A stretch of DNA of 64,000 nt from Clostridiales bacterium (GCA_023663185.1 JAMPHY010000014.1:1-64000), one strand, 5' to 3'; shown: positions 27,884 to 37,058, counted from the first letter of the stretch. Program-made: numbers and translations. The notes: generated by a model from the sequence alone, not told the origin.

Positions 27884-28717
27884 TTATACTTTATATATTG
27901 TTTTTTCCCCTATTGCTATTTTTCTTTCCTTTAACAGATGTCCCACCGCTCTTTTAAACTCATTCTTACTCATCTGTGTCACCCTTTTAATAGTTTCCGG
28001 AGACGCCTTATCTGTAAAAGGCAGTATGCCATCATAACTATCTATTATCTCAAGCAATTTCTCTGCGTCCGGTTCTATCTGCAGATACGCTTTCTCACGA
28101 ACGCTTAAGGTAAGCTTTCCATCTTCTCTCACCTCAGTAACCCTTGCCGAAATGGTTTCACCGAGTTTAATTCCTCCATACATCTCTTTTTTGGGGATAA
28201 GCGCCGAATAAATATCGTCCACAGCCACGAATGCACCAAAATTATCACTGATTTCATAAACGGTCCCCGTCACCTTGTCGTCTTTAGCATATGAACTATC
28301 CTGTCGCAGATATGGATAAATGTGCATAGTAGCACATGGTCTGTCGCTTTTATCTATATAGAGAGCGACAAGATACTCTTTTTTTTCTTCAATTTGTCCT
28401 ATCTGCTCCTTAAAGGGAAGCAATAAATCTTTCTCCAAGCCCCAATTAAGAAAAGCCCCGTTTCTGCCTATCTGAGCCACCTTAAGCTTCGCCACTTCTC
28501 CCAGAGTAATAAGCGGTCTGTTGACGGTTGCTATGGGGCGGTCTTTAGAATCTTTATATACAAACACTTCGATATCATTGCCTATATCCGCGCCTGCTGG
28601 AACCTGTTTTATTGGAAGGAGAATTTTTTCATCAGGCTGCTCTTTATCTGCCAGATAGACGCCAAAATCCACCTTTTTTACTATTGTCAATGTCTGAATC
28701 TTACCTAAAGCTATCAT
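27884..28717 (-). CDS. cvfB: CvfB-type RNA-binding protein with S1 domains
   Basis: 277 residues. The start MIALGKIQTLTIVKKVDFG and the recurring KVAQIGRNGAFLNWGLEKDLL and VYEISDNFGAFVAVDDIYSAL units are tandem S1-like OB folds; the last 65 residues form the winged-helix domain typical of CvfB (YitL). Family members in Staphylococcus influence virulence gene expression by binding RNA. It lies 35 bases downstream of the thioesterase gene and 51 bases upstream of the CPBP gene. Confidence 0.88.
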   Translation of the reverse strand: MIALGKIQTLTIVKKVDFGVYLADKEQPDEKILLPIKQVPAGADIGNDIEVFVYKDSKDRPIATVNRPLITLGEVAKLKVAQIGRNGAFLNWGLEKDLLLPFKEQIGQIEEKKEYLVALYIDKSDRPCATMHIYPYLRQDSSYAKDDKVTGTVYEISDNFGAFVAVDDIYSALIPKKEMYGGIKLGETISARVTEVREDGKLTLSVREKAYLQIEPDAEKLLEIIDSYDGILPFTDKASPETIKRVTQMSKNEFKRAVGHLLKERKIAIGEKTIYKV

Positions 28718-28752
28718 TTAATAACCATGCCTTTCCTACGGCGCTATACTTT

Positions 28753-29466
28753 CTAGTTTCCCGCAAATTCGACAATACTGTAGGGAGCTGTGCCCTCTGT
28801 ATTTAAAACCACCGTATAAAGAGTTCCCTCAGCGTTAGATGATACAATCGGAATAATAGTATCGTCTAGCATTGCCTGTTTTTTGTACTCCGCGCGCATC
28901 TGCCTGATATGAAAATTCTCAGGAATGTATCTCATAGCCATACGTACATGCTGTCCGTTATTCATATGTCCGTTAGTATCCAGATTATGCAGTCCTACGC
29001 GAACCGCCGCTTCATGAACGCCGCCTTCTAGTATCGCTATCTTCCGAGGCGCATAATCCATTTCTAATTTCTCCGACAACACATAGCCTGCCAGCATTTC
29101 AGCCGGCGGTTTAGTCGGCGTCATCTTCTTCATATCCATAAGACTCCATATCGAATTAGCATAAGCGAGACGCTCGCCCGACACTGTCTGCATCATGAAA
29201 TTCCTATACCCGATAAAAGATTTGAACTCATACGGTGCGGTGCCAATTACCACATTCTCGCATACATCAGGATATCTTTCCACAACTATCTGCCACGACG
29301 ACAATACCCATGCAAGATTTCTCTCCTGCAGATATTCTAAGCCCAATCCTATATCTTCCGAATGGAAGGTAGAGCAGTCCTGAAAATAATCAATCAAGGA
29401 CTCCAGCGTCAGCTTTCCGTCCGTACCCGCTTCACTATAACGTATTCTGCTTTGGAATGTATACAT
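28753..29466 (-). CDS. Acyl-ACP thioesterase
   Basis: 237 residues with the two hot-dog folds of PF01643. The N-terminal fold begins YTFQSRIRYSEAGTDGKL, the second has VGLHNLDTNGHMNNGQHV near residue 158, which contains the conserved Asp, Asn and His of the active site. It releases fatty acids from acyl carrier protein in the cytoplasm. No other lipid genes are close. A Firmicute-type acyl-ACP thioesterase is the best call; substrate chain length cannot be read. Confidence 0.85.
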   Translation of the reverse strand: MYTFQSRIRYSEAGTDGKLTLESLIDYFQDCSTFHSEDIGLGLEYLQERNLAWVLSSWQIVVERYPDVCENVVIGTAPYEFKSFIGYRNFMMQTVSGERLAYANSIWSLMDMKKMTPTKPPAEMLAGYVLSEKLEMDYAPRKIAILEGGVHEAAVRVGLHNLDTNGHMNNGQHVRMAMRYIPENFHIRQMRAEYKKQAMLDDTIIPIVSSNAEGTLYTVVLNTEGTAPYSIVEFAGN

Positions 29467-29521
29467 GCTAATCCCCCATTTTGCTTATGTTAAACTCATA
29501 ACTAAAGTATCTTGCGAATAT

Positions 29522-29550
29522 AAAAACCTCAGCGAATCACTTCACTGAGG
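29522..29550 (-). terminator. Terminator of tRNA-Gln
   Basis: CCTCAG and CTGAGG pair around a 12-base loop on the minus strand, followed by TTTTT (A-run 29522-29526), nine bases after the tRNA end. Confidence 0.8.
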
Positions 29551-29558
29551 CTATTTAG

Positions 29559-29630
29559 CTGGGCTACAAGGATTCGAACCTTGAAATGACGGAGTCAGAG
29601 TCCGTTGCCTTACCGTTTGGCGATAGCCCA
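29559..29630 (-). tRNA. tRNA-Gln, anticodon CUG
   Basis: A 72-base cloverleaf. Acceptor stem TGGGCTA/TAGCCCA, D arm with GCC...GGC and AAACGGTAA loop, anticodon stem ACGGA/TCCGT with loop CTCTGAC (anticodon CTG), T arm CAAGG/CCTTG with loop TTCGAAT, discriminator G. The 3' CCA is not encoded (CTA follows), so it must be added by the CCA enzyme. It has its own strong promoter and terminator. Confidence 0.95.
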
Positions 29631-29648
29631 TCAGCGTTACAACATGGA

Positions 29649-29677
29649 ATTATACAACATCTTTATTTGATTTGCAA
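29649..29677 (-). promoter_or_regulatory. Strong sigma-A promoter of tRNA-Gln
   Basis: TTGCAA (29672-29677), 17 bases, perfect TATAAT (29649-29654) on the minus strand, 18 bases before the tRNA 5' end. Confidence 0.8.
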
Positions 29678-29731
29678 GTGTTATTTTTATTTTTAAGCAA
29701 CTTTTGAGCAACTTTTTTAAAGCTCATGTTT

Positions 29732-29759
29732 AAAAAGACTCCTCATATGCTGAAGAGCC
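29732..29759 (-). terminator. Terminator of glnN
   Basis: GGCTCTTCA and TGAGGAGTC form a 9-bp stem with two G-U pairs and a 5-base loop on the minus strand, followed by TTTTT. Confidence 0.8.
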
Positions 29760-29783
29760 TTTTTAATAGTTCTGCTTATGTTT

Positions 29784-31895
29784 TTAGATTTCAAACATTA
29801 GCTCGCCGTAAGTCGGAATAGGCCAGATGTTCTTATCGACTATCATTTCAAGTTCATCAGCGGGTGCACGGAGTTCGTCCATCGCCGGTTTTACGGTATC
29901 CTTATAGAAGAATGCCCTTGCTTTTTCGTCGTCCATTGCAGAAGCTTCAAGCTCTAACTTTTTAAGCTTGGAGAGCGCCGTCTGCATAGCCGCCAATTTG
30001 ACGCTGACAGTTTTTAAAAGCTCTGTCTGCATAGATGCGTCCGCTCCTGCTTCTTTTACAGCATTTACGGTATCTGCAAGCGCTTTTGTATATTTAACAA
30101 CTGCCGGAATAATCTGCTTACCTGCCATGTCAATCATCGTCAGGGCTTCGATATTAATCGTCTTTGCGTAGGTTTCATAAATAATCTCTTCACGGGATTC
30201 AAGCTCAACCTTGGTAAAGATTCCGAATTTCTCAAACAGTTTTACCGCCTTATCCGTCGTTATGGTTCCTGCCGCCTCAATCATAGATTTAATATTAGGA
30301 AGACCTCTCTTCTGCGCCTCCTCAACCCATTCGTCAGCATATCCGTTGCCGTTGAAAATAATTCTCTGGTGCTTAGTCAAGTACTCTTTAATCAAGTCAT
30401 GAATTGCGTCTTCAAGGTTATCCGCCTTCTCCAATCTGTCAGCCGCTTCACAGAATGCCTCTGCAACGATAGCGTTCAAGGTAGTATTCGGGCTTGCAAT
30501 AGAATCTGCAGAGCCAACCATACGGAACTCAAACTTATTACCAGTAAATGCAAACGGTGAAGTCCTGTTTCTATCGGTAGCGTCCTTCTGGAAATCAGGA
30601 AGCGTCGATACTCCGGTAAGCAGTTTGCCGCCCTCTTTAACGCTTGTCGCCGCACCAGTCTCAATCAACTGACTGACAACATCTTCAAGCTGCTCGCCGA
30701 GGAAAACTGAAATAATTGCCGGCGGAGCCTCGTTAGCCCCAAGTCTGTGATCGTTTCCTACATCTGAGGCAGACTGTCTAAGCAAATCAGCATGTGTGTC
30801 TACCGCCTTCAATATGCAGGCAAGCACTAATAGGAACTGTATGTTTTCATTCGGCGTATCTCCCGGATCAAGAAGATTGACGCCGTTATCCGTTGTTATA
30901 GACCAGTTATTATGTTTACCCGAACCGTTGACGCCTGCATATGGCTTCTCATGAAGCAGACATCTCATGCCGTGCACTTCAGCAACCCTCTTCATCGCCT
31001 CCATAACAATCTGGTTATGGTCTACGGCAATATTGGCGGTCTCATAAATCGGCGCAAGCTCATGCTGTGCGGGCGCTACTTCGTTATGCTGTGTTTTAGC
31101 GGTAACTCCCAGCTTCCAGAGTTCTTCGTTCAAATCTTTCATAAATCCGCCGACGCGCTCTCTGATAACTCCGAAGTAATGGTCCTCCATCTCCTGCCCC
31201 TTAGGTGCGGGCGCTCCGAAAAGAGTACGTCCGGCAAACATAAGGTCGGTTCTCTTCATATATAACTTTTCATCTACTAAGAAATATTCCTGCTCAGGTC
31301 CTACGCTTGCTACGACTTTGGTAGCCTCGGTATTGCCAAAAAGCCTTACGATACGAAGCGCCTGCTGGCTTAACGCTTCCATTGAACGCAGAAGCGGCGT
31401 CTTTTTATCTAATGCTTCTCCCGTATATGAGCAGAATGCGGTAGGAATGCAAAGAATAGGTCCGCAGGCAGATTCTTTCAAGAATGCCGGAGAGGTAATA
31501 TCCCATGCCGTATATCCTCTTGCCTCAAAAGTAGCTCTCAATCCTCCCGAAGGGAACGAAGACGCATCAGGCTCGCCCTTTATTAACTCTTTGCCGGAGA
31601 ATTCTGTAAGCATTTTCCCCTGTTCGTCCGGATGCGCTACAAAAGCGTCATGCTTCTCTGCAGTTATACCGGTAAGCGGCTGAAACCAGTGCGTATAATG
31701 CGTTGCGCCGCGCTCTACCGCCCAATCCTTCATTGCCTTTGCTACAACGTTAGCCGTTTCCATAGACAGCTCTCCGCCCTGGTCCATGACCTTTACGACT
31801 TCCTTGTATACATTTTTAGGTAAGCGTTCTTTCATCTTACCAAGCGTGAACAGATTCTGTCCGAAAATCTCTTCCACATTAAAAACTTCACTCAT
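29784..31895 (-). CDS. glnN: Glutamine synthetase type III
   Basis: 703 residues, the size of GSIII enzymes, which make glutamine from glutamate and ammonia with ATP. GSIII N-terminal segment ([12 protein letters not shown]-like start, FQPLTG near 85), the GPEQEYFL glutamate-binding motif near 200, [10 protein letters not shown] near 330 with [12 protein letters not shown] near 270, and [15 protein letters not shown] near 450. The ATG at 31895 follows GAAGGGTG; the longer frame upstream runs through the leader terminator and is not coding. A perfect intrinsic terminator 22 bases before the start codon points to control by attenuation. It has its own 3' terminator, so it is monocistronic. Confidence 0.95.
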   Translation of the reverse strand: MSEVFNVEEIFGQNLFTLGKMKERLPKNVYKEVVKVMDQGGELSMETANVVAKAMKDWAVERGATHYTHWFQPLTGITAEKHDAFVAHPDEQGKMLTEFSGKELIKGEPDASSFPSGGLRATFEARGYTAWDITSPAFLKESACGPILCIPTAFCSYTGEALDKKTPLLRSMEALSQQALRIVRLFGNTEATKVVASVGPEQEYFLVDEKLYMKRTDLMFAGRTLFGAPAPKGQEMEDHYFGVIRERVGGFMKDLNEELWKLGVTAKTQHNEVAPAQHELAPIYETANIAVDHNQIVMEAMKRVAEVHGMRCLLHEKPYAGVNGSGKHNNWSITTDNGVNLLDPGDTPNENIQFLLVLACILKAVDTHADLLRQSASDVGNDHRLGANEAPPAIISVFLGEQLEDVVSQLIETGAATSVKEGGKLLTGVSTLPDFQKDATDRNRTSPFAFTGNKFEFRMVGSADSIASPNTTLNAIVAEAFCEAADRLEKADNLEDAIHDLIKEYLTKHQRIIFNGNGYADEWVEEAQKRGLPNIKSMIEAAGTITTDKAVKLFEKFGIFTKVELESREEIIYETYAKTINIEALTMIDMAGKQIIPAVVKYTKALADTVNAVKEAGADASMQTELLKTVSVKLAAMQTALSKLKKLELEASAMDDEKARAFFYKDTVKPAMDELRAPADELEMIVDKNIWPIPTYGELMFEI

Positions 31896-31916
31896 TTTTA
31901 ACACCCTTCCCTTCCT

Positions 31917-31949
31917 AAAAAAAAATGCTCCAAAAAAAATTTGGAACAT
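31917..31949 (-). terminator. Leader terminator (candidate attenuator) before glnN
   Basis: ATGTTCCAAA and TTTGGAGCAT form a 10-bp stem with a 5-base loop on the minus strand, followed by eight T, only 22 bases before the glnN ATG. Just upstream, GAAC and GTTC (31946-31959 area) can form a competing hairpin with a six-base GAAGAT loop that would sequester the terminator's 5' arm. This is the layout of a conditional terminator. Confidence 0.75.
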
Positions 31950-32104
31950 CTTCGTTCAAAATAAAATATGCCTGTATTCTGTTTAGTATGCGGTCATTGA
32001 CCTTTCTTTAAGATACTCTTGTTTTGCCTAAAATGCAATACCCATATTTCAATTTTGTATAAATCACAAAAAATATGTCGTTTTAAACGAAATATATGTT
32101 CACA

Positions 32105-33334
32105 TTACACAAAATTACTTACCCGCAGGATATCATATTTAGCAGGAGTCTGCGACAGTTCAATATCGATAACCTGCTTGGAATGCGGGCAGCTTTCCAC
32201 ATTTTCTCCCTCTTCATTATACATGTTAAGCACCTTAACCGGAATATTTCTCCCGTCCGGCTTCATAATCTCAATCTCATCGCCCACAGAGAATTTATTC
32301 CGCTGGCAAAACCTTGCCCGTCCCTTTTCATCAATGGAATCTATGATTCCCAGATAAATATAGCCCATTACATAGGTGCTGTTATCATAAATCTGCGTCG
32401 TCGCATCCGGCTTACCAAAATAAAATCCCGTAGAAAACTGGCGGTATGTGCATTTGGCTATTTCGTCCTGATACCAGCCCATATTAGCGCGGTACTTTTC
32501 CTCGGCTTCCAGATAGTCGTCTATCGCCCTGCGGTATGTACGCGCAACAGTGGCGACATAGAGTGCAGTTTTCATTCTGCCTTCTATCTTGAAACTGTCT
32601 ATCCCTGCGTCTATCATTTCCGGAATGTGTTCTATCATGCAAAGGTCCTTAGAATTAAAAATATAGGTTCCCCGCTCATTTTCATATACCGGAAGGTATT
32701 CTCCCGGACGGGTTTCTTCCACCACCGCATATTTCCAGCGGCACGGGTGTGTACATTCTCCTCGGTTGGAATCTCTGCCTGTAAAATAATTACTTAAAAG
32801 ACAGCGGCCTGAATAGGATATACACATGGAGCCGTGAATAAAGCTTTCTATTTCCATATCCGCAGGTATCTTATTACGGATTTCTTTAATCTCATCAAGC
32901 GAGAGTTCTCTTGCAGATACCACCCTTTTAGCGCCTTGTTCATACCAAAACCTGTATGTCATGTAGTTAGTATTATTCGCCTGCGTAGATATATGAATAT
33001 CTATCTCAGGACAGATTTTCCTCGCCAGCATAAACATACCCGGATCCGCAATGATTATGGCGTCAGGCTTTAGTTCCTTTAATTCCTTAAAATACTCAGC
33101 CGCCTCTTCCATATCGCCATTATGTGCGAGAATATTTGCCGTTACATGCACGCGGACGCCATATTTATGCGCAAAGGCAATGCCCGCCGCCATCTCTTCT
33201 TTAGTGAAATTTTTCGCCTTAGCGCGCAGTCCAAAAACTTCCCCGCCAATATAAACGGCATCGGCTCCAAATATAACCGCTGTCTTTAATACTTCCAGAC
33301 TTCCCGCCGGAACCAATAACTCAGGTTTTCGCAT
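32105..33334 (-). CDS. U32 family protein, tRNA uridine hydroxylation (TrhP-like)
   Basis: 409 residues of the peptidase U32 family. Seen: the start PELLVPAGSLEVLKTAVIFGADAVYIGG, the CISYSGRCLLSNYF signature near 172 with C-terminal cysteines (GECTHPC near 192) that could hold an iron-sulfur cluster, and FKIEGRMK near 243. In Bacillus the YrrN/YrrO (TrhP) proteins hydroxylate uridine 34 of certain tRNAs, and the adjacent methyltransferase TrmR methylates the product. The trmR gene is upstream here, so the same role is likely, although the family is historically called peptidase. A 135-bp palindrome separates the two genes. Confidence 0.82.
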   Translation of the reverse strand: MRKPELLVPAGSLEVLKTAVIFGADAVYIGGEVFGLRAKAKNFTKEEMAAGIAFAHKYGVRVHVTANILAHNGDMEEAAEYFKELKELKPDAIIIADPGMFMLARKICPEIDIHISTQANNTNYMTYRFWYEQGAKRVVSARELSLDEIKEIRNKIPADMEIESFIHGSMCISYSGRCLLSNYFTGRDSNRGECTHPCRWKYAVVEETRPGEYLPVYENERGTYIFNSKDLCMIEHIPEMIDAGIDSFKIEGRMKTALYVATVARTYRRAIDDYLEAEEKYRANMGWYQDEIAKCTYRQFSTGFYFGKPDATTQIYDNSTYVMGYIYLGIIDSIDEKGRARFCQRNKFSVGDEIEIMKPDGRNIPVKVLNMYNEEGENVESCPHSKQVIDIELSQTPAKYDILRVSNFV

Positions 33335-33391
33335 GTCAATCCCTCATTTCCGTCTCTCATTTCAATACCGTCACCATTCACAGCTTGTAGC

Positions 33392-33526
33392 GGCATGAGC
33401 TCATATGTTTCCATGAGTGGCACGCTTCCGCTCCGTGGAAAATCGCAACGGTACTAAGCTCGAAAAGACCTCGCTAAGTACCGGCGTTTTCCAAGGGCCA
33501 CTCATGGAAACATATGAGCTCATGCC
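33392..33526. repeat. 135-bp imperfect palindrome with perfect 30-bp arms
   Basis: The outer arms at 33392-33421 and 33497-33526 are perfect inverted repeats of 30 bases. Inside, TGGAAAA...CGGTACTAAGC (about 33435-33459) pairs imperfectly with GCTAAGTACCG...TTTTCCA (33472-33493). The whole stretch could fold into one long cruciform or RNA hairpin. It sits in the 210-base gap between trmR and the U32 gene. No target-site duplication was recognised. Confidence 0.9.
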
Positions 33527-33544
33527 TAAATATCATCTCCGCAA

Positions 33545-34189
33545 TCACCCGGTTTTCACACTCACAGTAATTCCGTCTCCCAGGGGAATTACCGCTGTTG
33601 TAAGCTGCGGGTGGTGCGTTAATTCATACAGATATTCTCTCATTCGCGTATGTATAGTACGGTTTCTCCGTGTGACCGCATATCTGGATTGAATGATATT
33701 CCCGTCTTGAAGTACATTATCAGATAGAAGAATACCGCCTGTAGACAGAAGACGCAGCACATGCGGCAGGAAATTTATGTACTGTCCTTTAGCGGCGTCC
33801 ATAAAAATAAAATCATATGTGCCTTTCAGCTCTTCCAGCACGTCTGCCGCATCGCCTTCTATCAGGGTAATATCATTTTCCTTCCCCGCCCGCTTAAAAT
33901 TCTCTCTGGCAACAGGAATCCTTTTTTCATATTTCTCAATAGTAGTTATCTTACAACCCTTAGGCGCATACTCACTCATTAATAACGCCGAAAAACCGAT
34001 AGCGCAGCCGACTTCAAGTATGGACATCGGCGCTTTTAAGGCAAGCAGAAATTTGATGAAGCTCTGCGTCTCGCTGCGAATTATCGGCACGTCGGCAAGT
34101 TTAGCTTCTTTCTCTATTTCATATAAGAGCGGCGTATTACCCGGTTCCAGAGAGTTAATAAACGCCGCTGTCCGCTCATTGACTATCAT
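33545..34189 (-). CDS. trmR: tRNA 5-hydroxyuridine O-methyltransferase (TrmR-like)
   Basis: 214 residues, a class I SAM-dependent O-methyltransferase. Motif I ILEVGCAIGFSALLM near 57, the metal-binding aspartate in IFMDAAKGQY near 127 and the DNVLQDG segment near 156 are typical of the catechol O-methyltransferase-like YrrM/TrmR group, which makes 5-methoxyuridine at the tRNA wobble position. It overlaps the end of the MltG-like gene by 14 bases. Gene order mltG-like, trmR, U32 matches yrrL-yrrM-yrrN/O of Bacillus. Confidence 0.85.
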   Translation of the reverse strand: MIVNERTAAFINSLEPGNTPLLYEIEKEAKLADVPIIRSETQSFIKFLLALKAPMSILEVGCAIGFSALLMSEYAPKGCKITTIEKYEKRIPVARENFKRAGKENDITLIEGDAADVLEELKGTYDFIFMDAAKGQYINFLPHVLRLLSTGGILLSDNVLQDGNIIQSRYAVTRRNRTIHTRMREYLYELTHHPQLTTAVIPLGDGITVSVKTG

Positions 34190-34574
34190 CGTCTTCTTCT
34201 CCCGGTTCTACATAACCTTCCGACATCACCGCCAGCATTTCTTCCGGTTTCATGGAAGTATTAAGGTCATAAATCCCCGGTTGAATCTTCCCGTGGTATT
34301 CCGAAAGAAGCTCTTGAATATAAAATAAATTAGCGTCCCTTATAAGTCCTTTTTCCTGCAGATTGACGCCGATATCTTTTACGGAATCCTCGCTCTTTAC
34401 ATATATGCTTATCGTTCTACCTTCTCCGAAGGTCATCGGTTCTTCTGCAAATACTCTGTATCCATAGTCATAGGCTTTTACCGAGGTATTATATACAAAC
34501 ATTACAATGAAAATTACCGCCACTATTTTGATACAGGTCTCAAAAATTGAACCTATTATCTGTTTTATGTCCAT
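34176..34574 (-). CDS. Truncated MltG-like membrane protein without the transglycosylase domain
   Basis: 132 residues. One membrane segment (about 10-30), then a short LysM-like part (about 48-115, ISIYVKSEDSVKDIGVNLQEKGLI and IQPGIYDLNTSMKPEEMLAVM) that is the N-terminal outer domain of MltG/YceG. The catalytic domain with its glutamate (about 200 more residues in full MltG) is absent, and the protein ends in an acidic tail (PGEEDDDSQ). The next gene overlaps it by 14 bases, so this is not a recent frameshift; it appears to be a stable short form. Position matches yrrL in Bacillus. Confidence 0.75.
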   Translation of the reverse strand: MDIKQIIGSIFETCIKIVAVIFIVMFVYNTSVKAYDYGYRVFAEEPMTFGEGRTISIYVKSEDSVKDIGVNLQEKGLIRDANLFYIQELLSEYHGKIQPGIYDLNTSMKPEEMLAVMSEGYVEPGEEDDDSQ

Positions 34575-34594
34575 TTAAAACCTCCTCTGTATCC

Positions 34595-36277
34595 TCAGAC
34601 CTCCATAATAATCGGCAATATCATCGGACGCCTCTGTGTTTTCTTCCATACAAATTCACTAAGCACGTCTTTAATCGTAGACTTTAATTTCCCCCAGTCA
34701 GTCTGTCCCTTACTAAGACAGCCCTCAACCGCATCGTCAACCAGCAGTCTTGCCTCTTCAATAAGTTCATCGGACTCTCTGACATAGACGAACCCTCTCG
34801 ATACAATATCCGGTCCTGATACAAGCTGGTTTCCATAAGAATCCAACGCCATTACCACAATAATAATGCCGTCCTCCGCAAGATGCTGCCTATCCCTTAA
34901 GACGACATTACCTACGTCTCCTACGCCCAGACCGTCTACCAGAATAGCTCCTACGGGCACCTTCCCCGTAACCTCCGCCTGTTCTTCGTTAATCTCTAGC
35001 ACATCTCCCGAATGCAGAATAAAAATATTTTCCTTATCAATGCCAAGTTCATGTGCTATCTTCGCCTGCGCCTTCAAATGTTTATATTCGCCATGCACGG
35101 GAATCGCATACTTAGGGCGCAGCAGCGTATAAAGCAGTTTAATCTCTTCCTGACACGCATGTCCCGAAACATGCACGTCCTGAAAAATAACGTCCGCACC
35201 CTTCATCAGCAGTTCGTTAATAACATTAGTAACCGCTTTTTCATTTCCGGGTATGGGATTCGATGAAAAAATAACTGTATCGCCGGGCACAATAGAAATC
35301 TTTCTGTGTATATTGCTTGCCATACGGCTTAGAGCCGCCATGCTTTCTCCCTGACTTCCCGTAGTAATAATTACGGTTTTTTCATTGGGATAATTTTTCA
35401 ACTGTTCCACATCGATTAAGGTCTGATCCGGAATATTCAAATAGCCGAGATTTGACGCCGTTTCTATGATATTTATCATACTGCGCCCTTCTACGACGAC
35501 CTTTCTGCCAAATTTATATGCAGAATTAATTATCTGCTGCACACGGTCTACATTGGAAGCAAACGTTGCAATAATAATTCTTGTATCCCTATGCTCCGAA
35601 AACAGAATATCGAAGGTTTTACCCACCGTTTTTTCTGACGGCGTAAATCCCTGACGCTCTGCATTAGTGCTGTCGCACATAAGCGCAAGAACTCCCTTTT
35701 TACCAATCTCGGCAAATCTCTGCAAATCAATGGCGTCGCCAAACACAGGCGTATAATCTACTTTAAAATCTCCGGTATGCACCACTACTCCCGCCGGAGA
35801 ATATATTGCCAATGCTGCCGCGTCTACAATACTGTGATTGGTCTTAATAAATTCAATCCTGAATTTGCCCAGATTAATTGACTGTCCGAACTTAACAACC
35901 TTACGCTTGGTATTGTTCATAAGTTCGTGCTCTTTTAATTTGTTTTCAATTATGCCCATTGTCAGCTTCGTTGCATACACAGGCACATTTATCTCTTTTA
36001 GCACATAAGGCAGCGCTCCGATATGATCCTCATGTCCATGTGTAATCATAAATCCTTTTACTTTATCAATATTATCTCTCAAATAAGTAATATCAGGGAT
36101 TACCAAGTCAATTCCCAGCATTTCGTCCTCCGGAAATGACAATCCGCAATCCACCACAACAATACTGTCCTCATATTCAAAGGCAGTAATGTTTAGTCCA
36201 ATCTGCTCCAGCCCCCCTAACGGGATAATTTTCAGCTTTGAAGCATTTTCCTGTTCAATTTTCTTCAAATGTTCCAT
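34595..36277 (-). CDS. rnj: Ribonuclease J
   Basis: 560 residues. Metallo-beta-lactamase/beta-CASP nuclease with THGHEDHIGALPYV (about 80-93) for zinc binding, VHTGDFKVD near 168, CDSTNAERQGF near 205 and the C-terminal VHVSGHACQEEIKLL near 370, plus the RNase J C-terminal domain. It has 5'-3' exonuclease and endonuclease activity in RNA decay and processing. It lies 74 bases downstream of the DUF1292 gene. Only one copy is in the window, so J1 versus J2 is not decided. Confidence 0.93.
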   Translation of the reverse strand: MEHLKKIEQENASKLKIIPLGGLEQIGLNITAFEYEDSIVVVDCGLSFPEDEMLGIDLVIPDITYLRDNIDKVKGFMITHGHEDHIGALPYVLKEINVPVYATKLTMGIIENKLKEHELMNNTKRKVVKFGQSINLGKFRIEFIKTNHSIVDAAALAIYSPAGVVVHTGDFKVDYTPVFGDAIDLQRFAEIGKKGVLALMCDSTNAERQGFTPSEKTVGKTFDILFSEHRDTRIIIATFASNVDRVQQIINSAYKFGRKVVVEGRSMINIIETASNLGYLNIPDQTLIDVEQLKNYPNEKTVIITTGSQGESMAALSRMASNIHRKISIVPGDTVIFSSNPIPGNEKAVTNVINELLMKGADVIFQDVHVSGHACQEEIKLLYTLLRPKYAIPVHGEYKHLKAQAKIAHELGIDKENIFILHSGDVLEINEEQAEVTGKVPVGAILVDGLGVGDVGNVVLRDRQHLAEDGIIIVVMALDSYGNQLVSGPDIVSRGFVYVRESDELIEEARLLVDDAVEGCLSKGQTDWGKLKSTIKDVLSEFVWKKTQRRPMILPIIMEV

Positions 36278-36351
36278 ATCCGTCCTTTCTTACTTTGACT
36301 TTTCACGCAATTTCCATACAATTCAGCGCATGCACAGTACTCCGATTATCC

Positions 36352-36606
36352 TTAAGATAATTCAATATCTTCAAGCATACTTCCGAATACTCCTGCAACG
36401 GCTTTAAGTTCATTATCGTCTGTCACGATTTCATAAAGCGCTTCCGGTTCTCCGGGCCGTGACATATCCCGTAAAATCAGCGCTTCTCCGTCTTCTTCCT
36501 CTGTATCTGTCACCAAAATATAATCCACTCCGCCTATTCTCGTCTGTTCCAGTACATAAAATTCCGCGGCTTCTTCGCCTTCCGGTCTAAAAACTATTTT
36601 TTCCAT
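36352..36606 (-). CDS. DUF1292 domain-containing protein (YrzB type)
   Basis: 84 residues, acidic. The core VFRPEGEEAAEFYVLEQT and DYILVTDTEEEDGEALIL match DUF1292, a small cytoplasmic protein of unknown function. Its start codon is directly after the ruvX stop (TGAATG), so the two are translationally coupled, as in the ireB(yrzL)-ruvX(yrrK)-yrzB order of Bacillus. Confidence 0.85.
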   Translation of the reverse strand: MEKIVFRPEGEEAAEFYVLEQTRIGGVDYILVTDTEEEDGEALILRDMSRPGEPEALYEIVTDDNELKAVAGVFGSMLEDIELS

Positions 36607-37038
36607 TCAAACCTTCCTGTCTGCAAGATAGTCCAAATATCCCTGTAAAATCAAAACTGCGGCTATCTTATCCACATAGTCTTTTCGATGCTCGCGACGG
36701 ATACCCGCTTCCATCATCGCTTTATCCGCTGCAACCGTCGTAAGCCGCTCGTCCCACATGGTAACAGGCAGCCCCGTCCTGCGCTCAAGTTTTTCTTTAA
36801 ATTCTAAAGAAAGCTCGGCTCTGTCTCCTATCGTATCGTTCATATTCTTAGGAAAACCCAGAACAATTTCGCCTACCTCATACTGCATGGCAAGTTCCTC
36901 AATACGTGCAAGTGTCCGGCGTAATTTATTCTCTTCTTTTCTTCTGATAATTTCAATGCCCTGCGCCGTCAACAAAAGCGGATCGCTGATGGCAACCCCG
37001 ACAGTCTTAGAACCGTAGTCCAAACCCATTATTCTCAT
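36607..37038 (-). CDS. ruvX: Holliday junction resolvase-like protein RuvX (YqgF)
   Basis: 143 residues. [16 protein letters not shown] is the RNase H-like strand with the first catalytic Asp, [19 protein letters not shown] near 59 carries the family motif and WDERLTT near 95 the acidic pair. YqgF proteins are linked to pre-16S rRNA processing; a junction resolvase function is less certain. It follows ireB by 20 bases. Confidence 0.9.
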   Translation of the reverse strand: MRIMGLDYGSKTVGVAISDPLLLTAQGIEIIRRKEENKLRRTLARIEELAMQYEVGEIVLGFPKNMNDTIGDRAELSLEFKEKLERRTGLPVTMWDERLTTVAADKAMMEAGIRREHRKDYVDKIAAVLILQGYLDYLADRKV

Positions 37039-37058
37039 AGTCAGTACCTAAAGCCGAA

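Noticed and set aside
31896-31949. N-terminal extension of glnN through the leader
   Set aside because: It would translate a terminator hairpin and T-run (giving FFGAFFFRK); the ATG at 31895 fits GSIII length and has a ribosome binding site.
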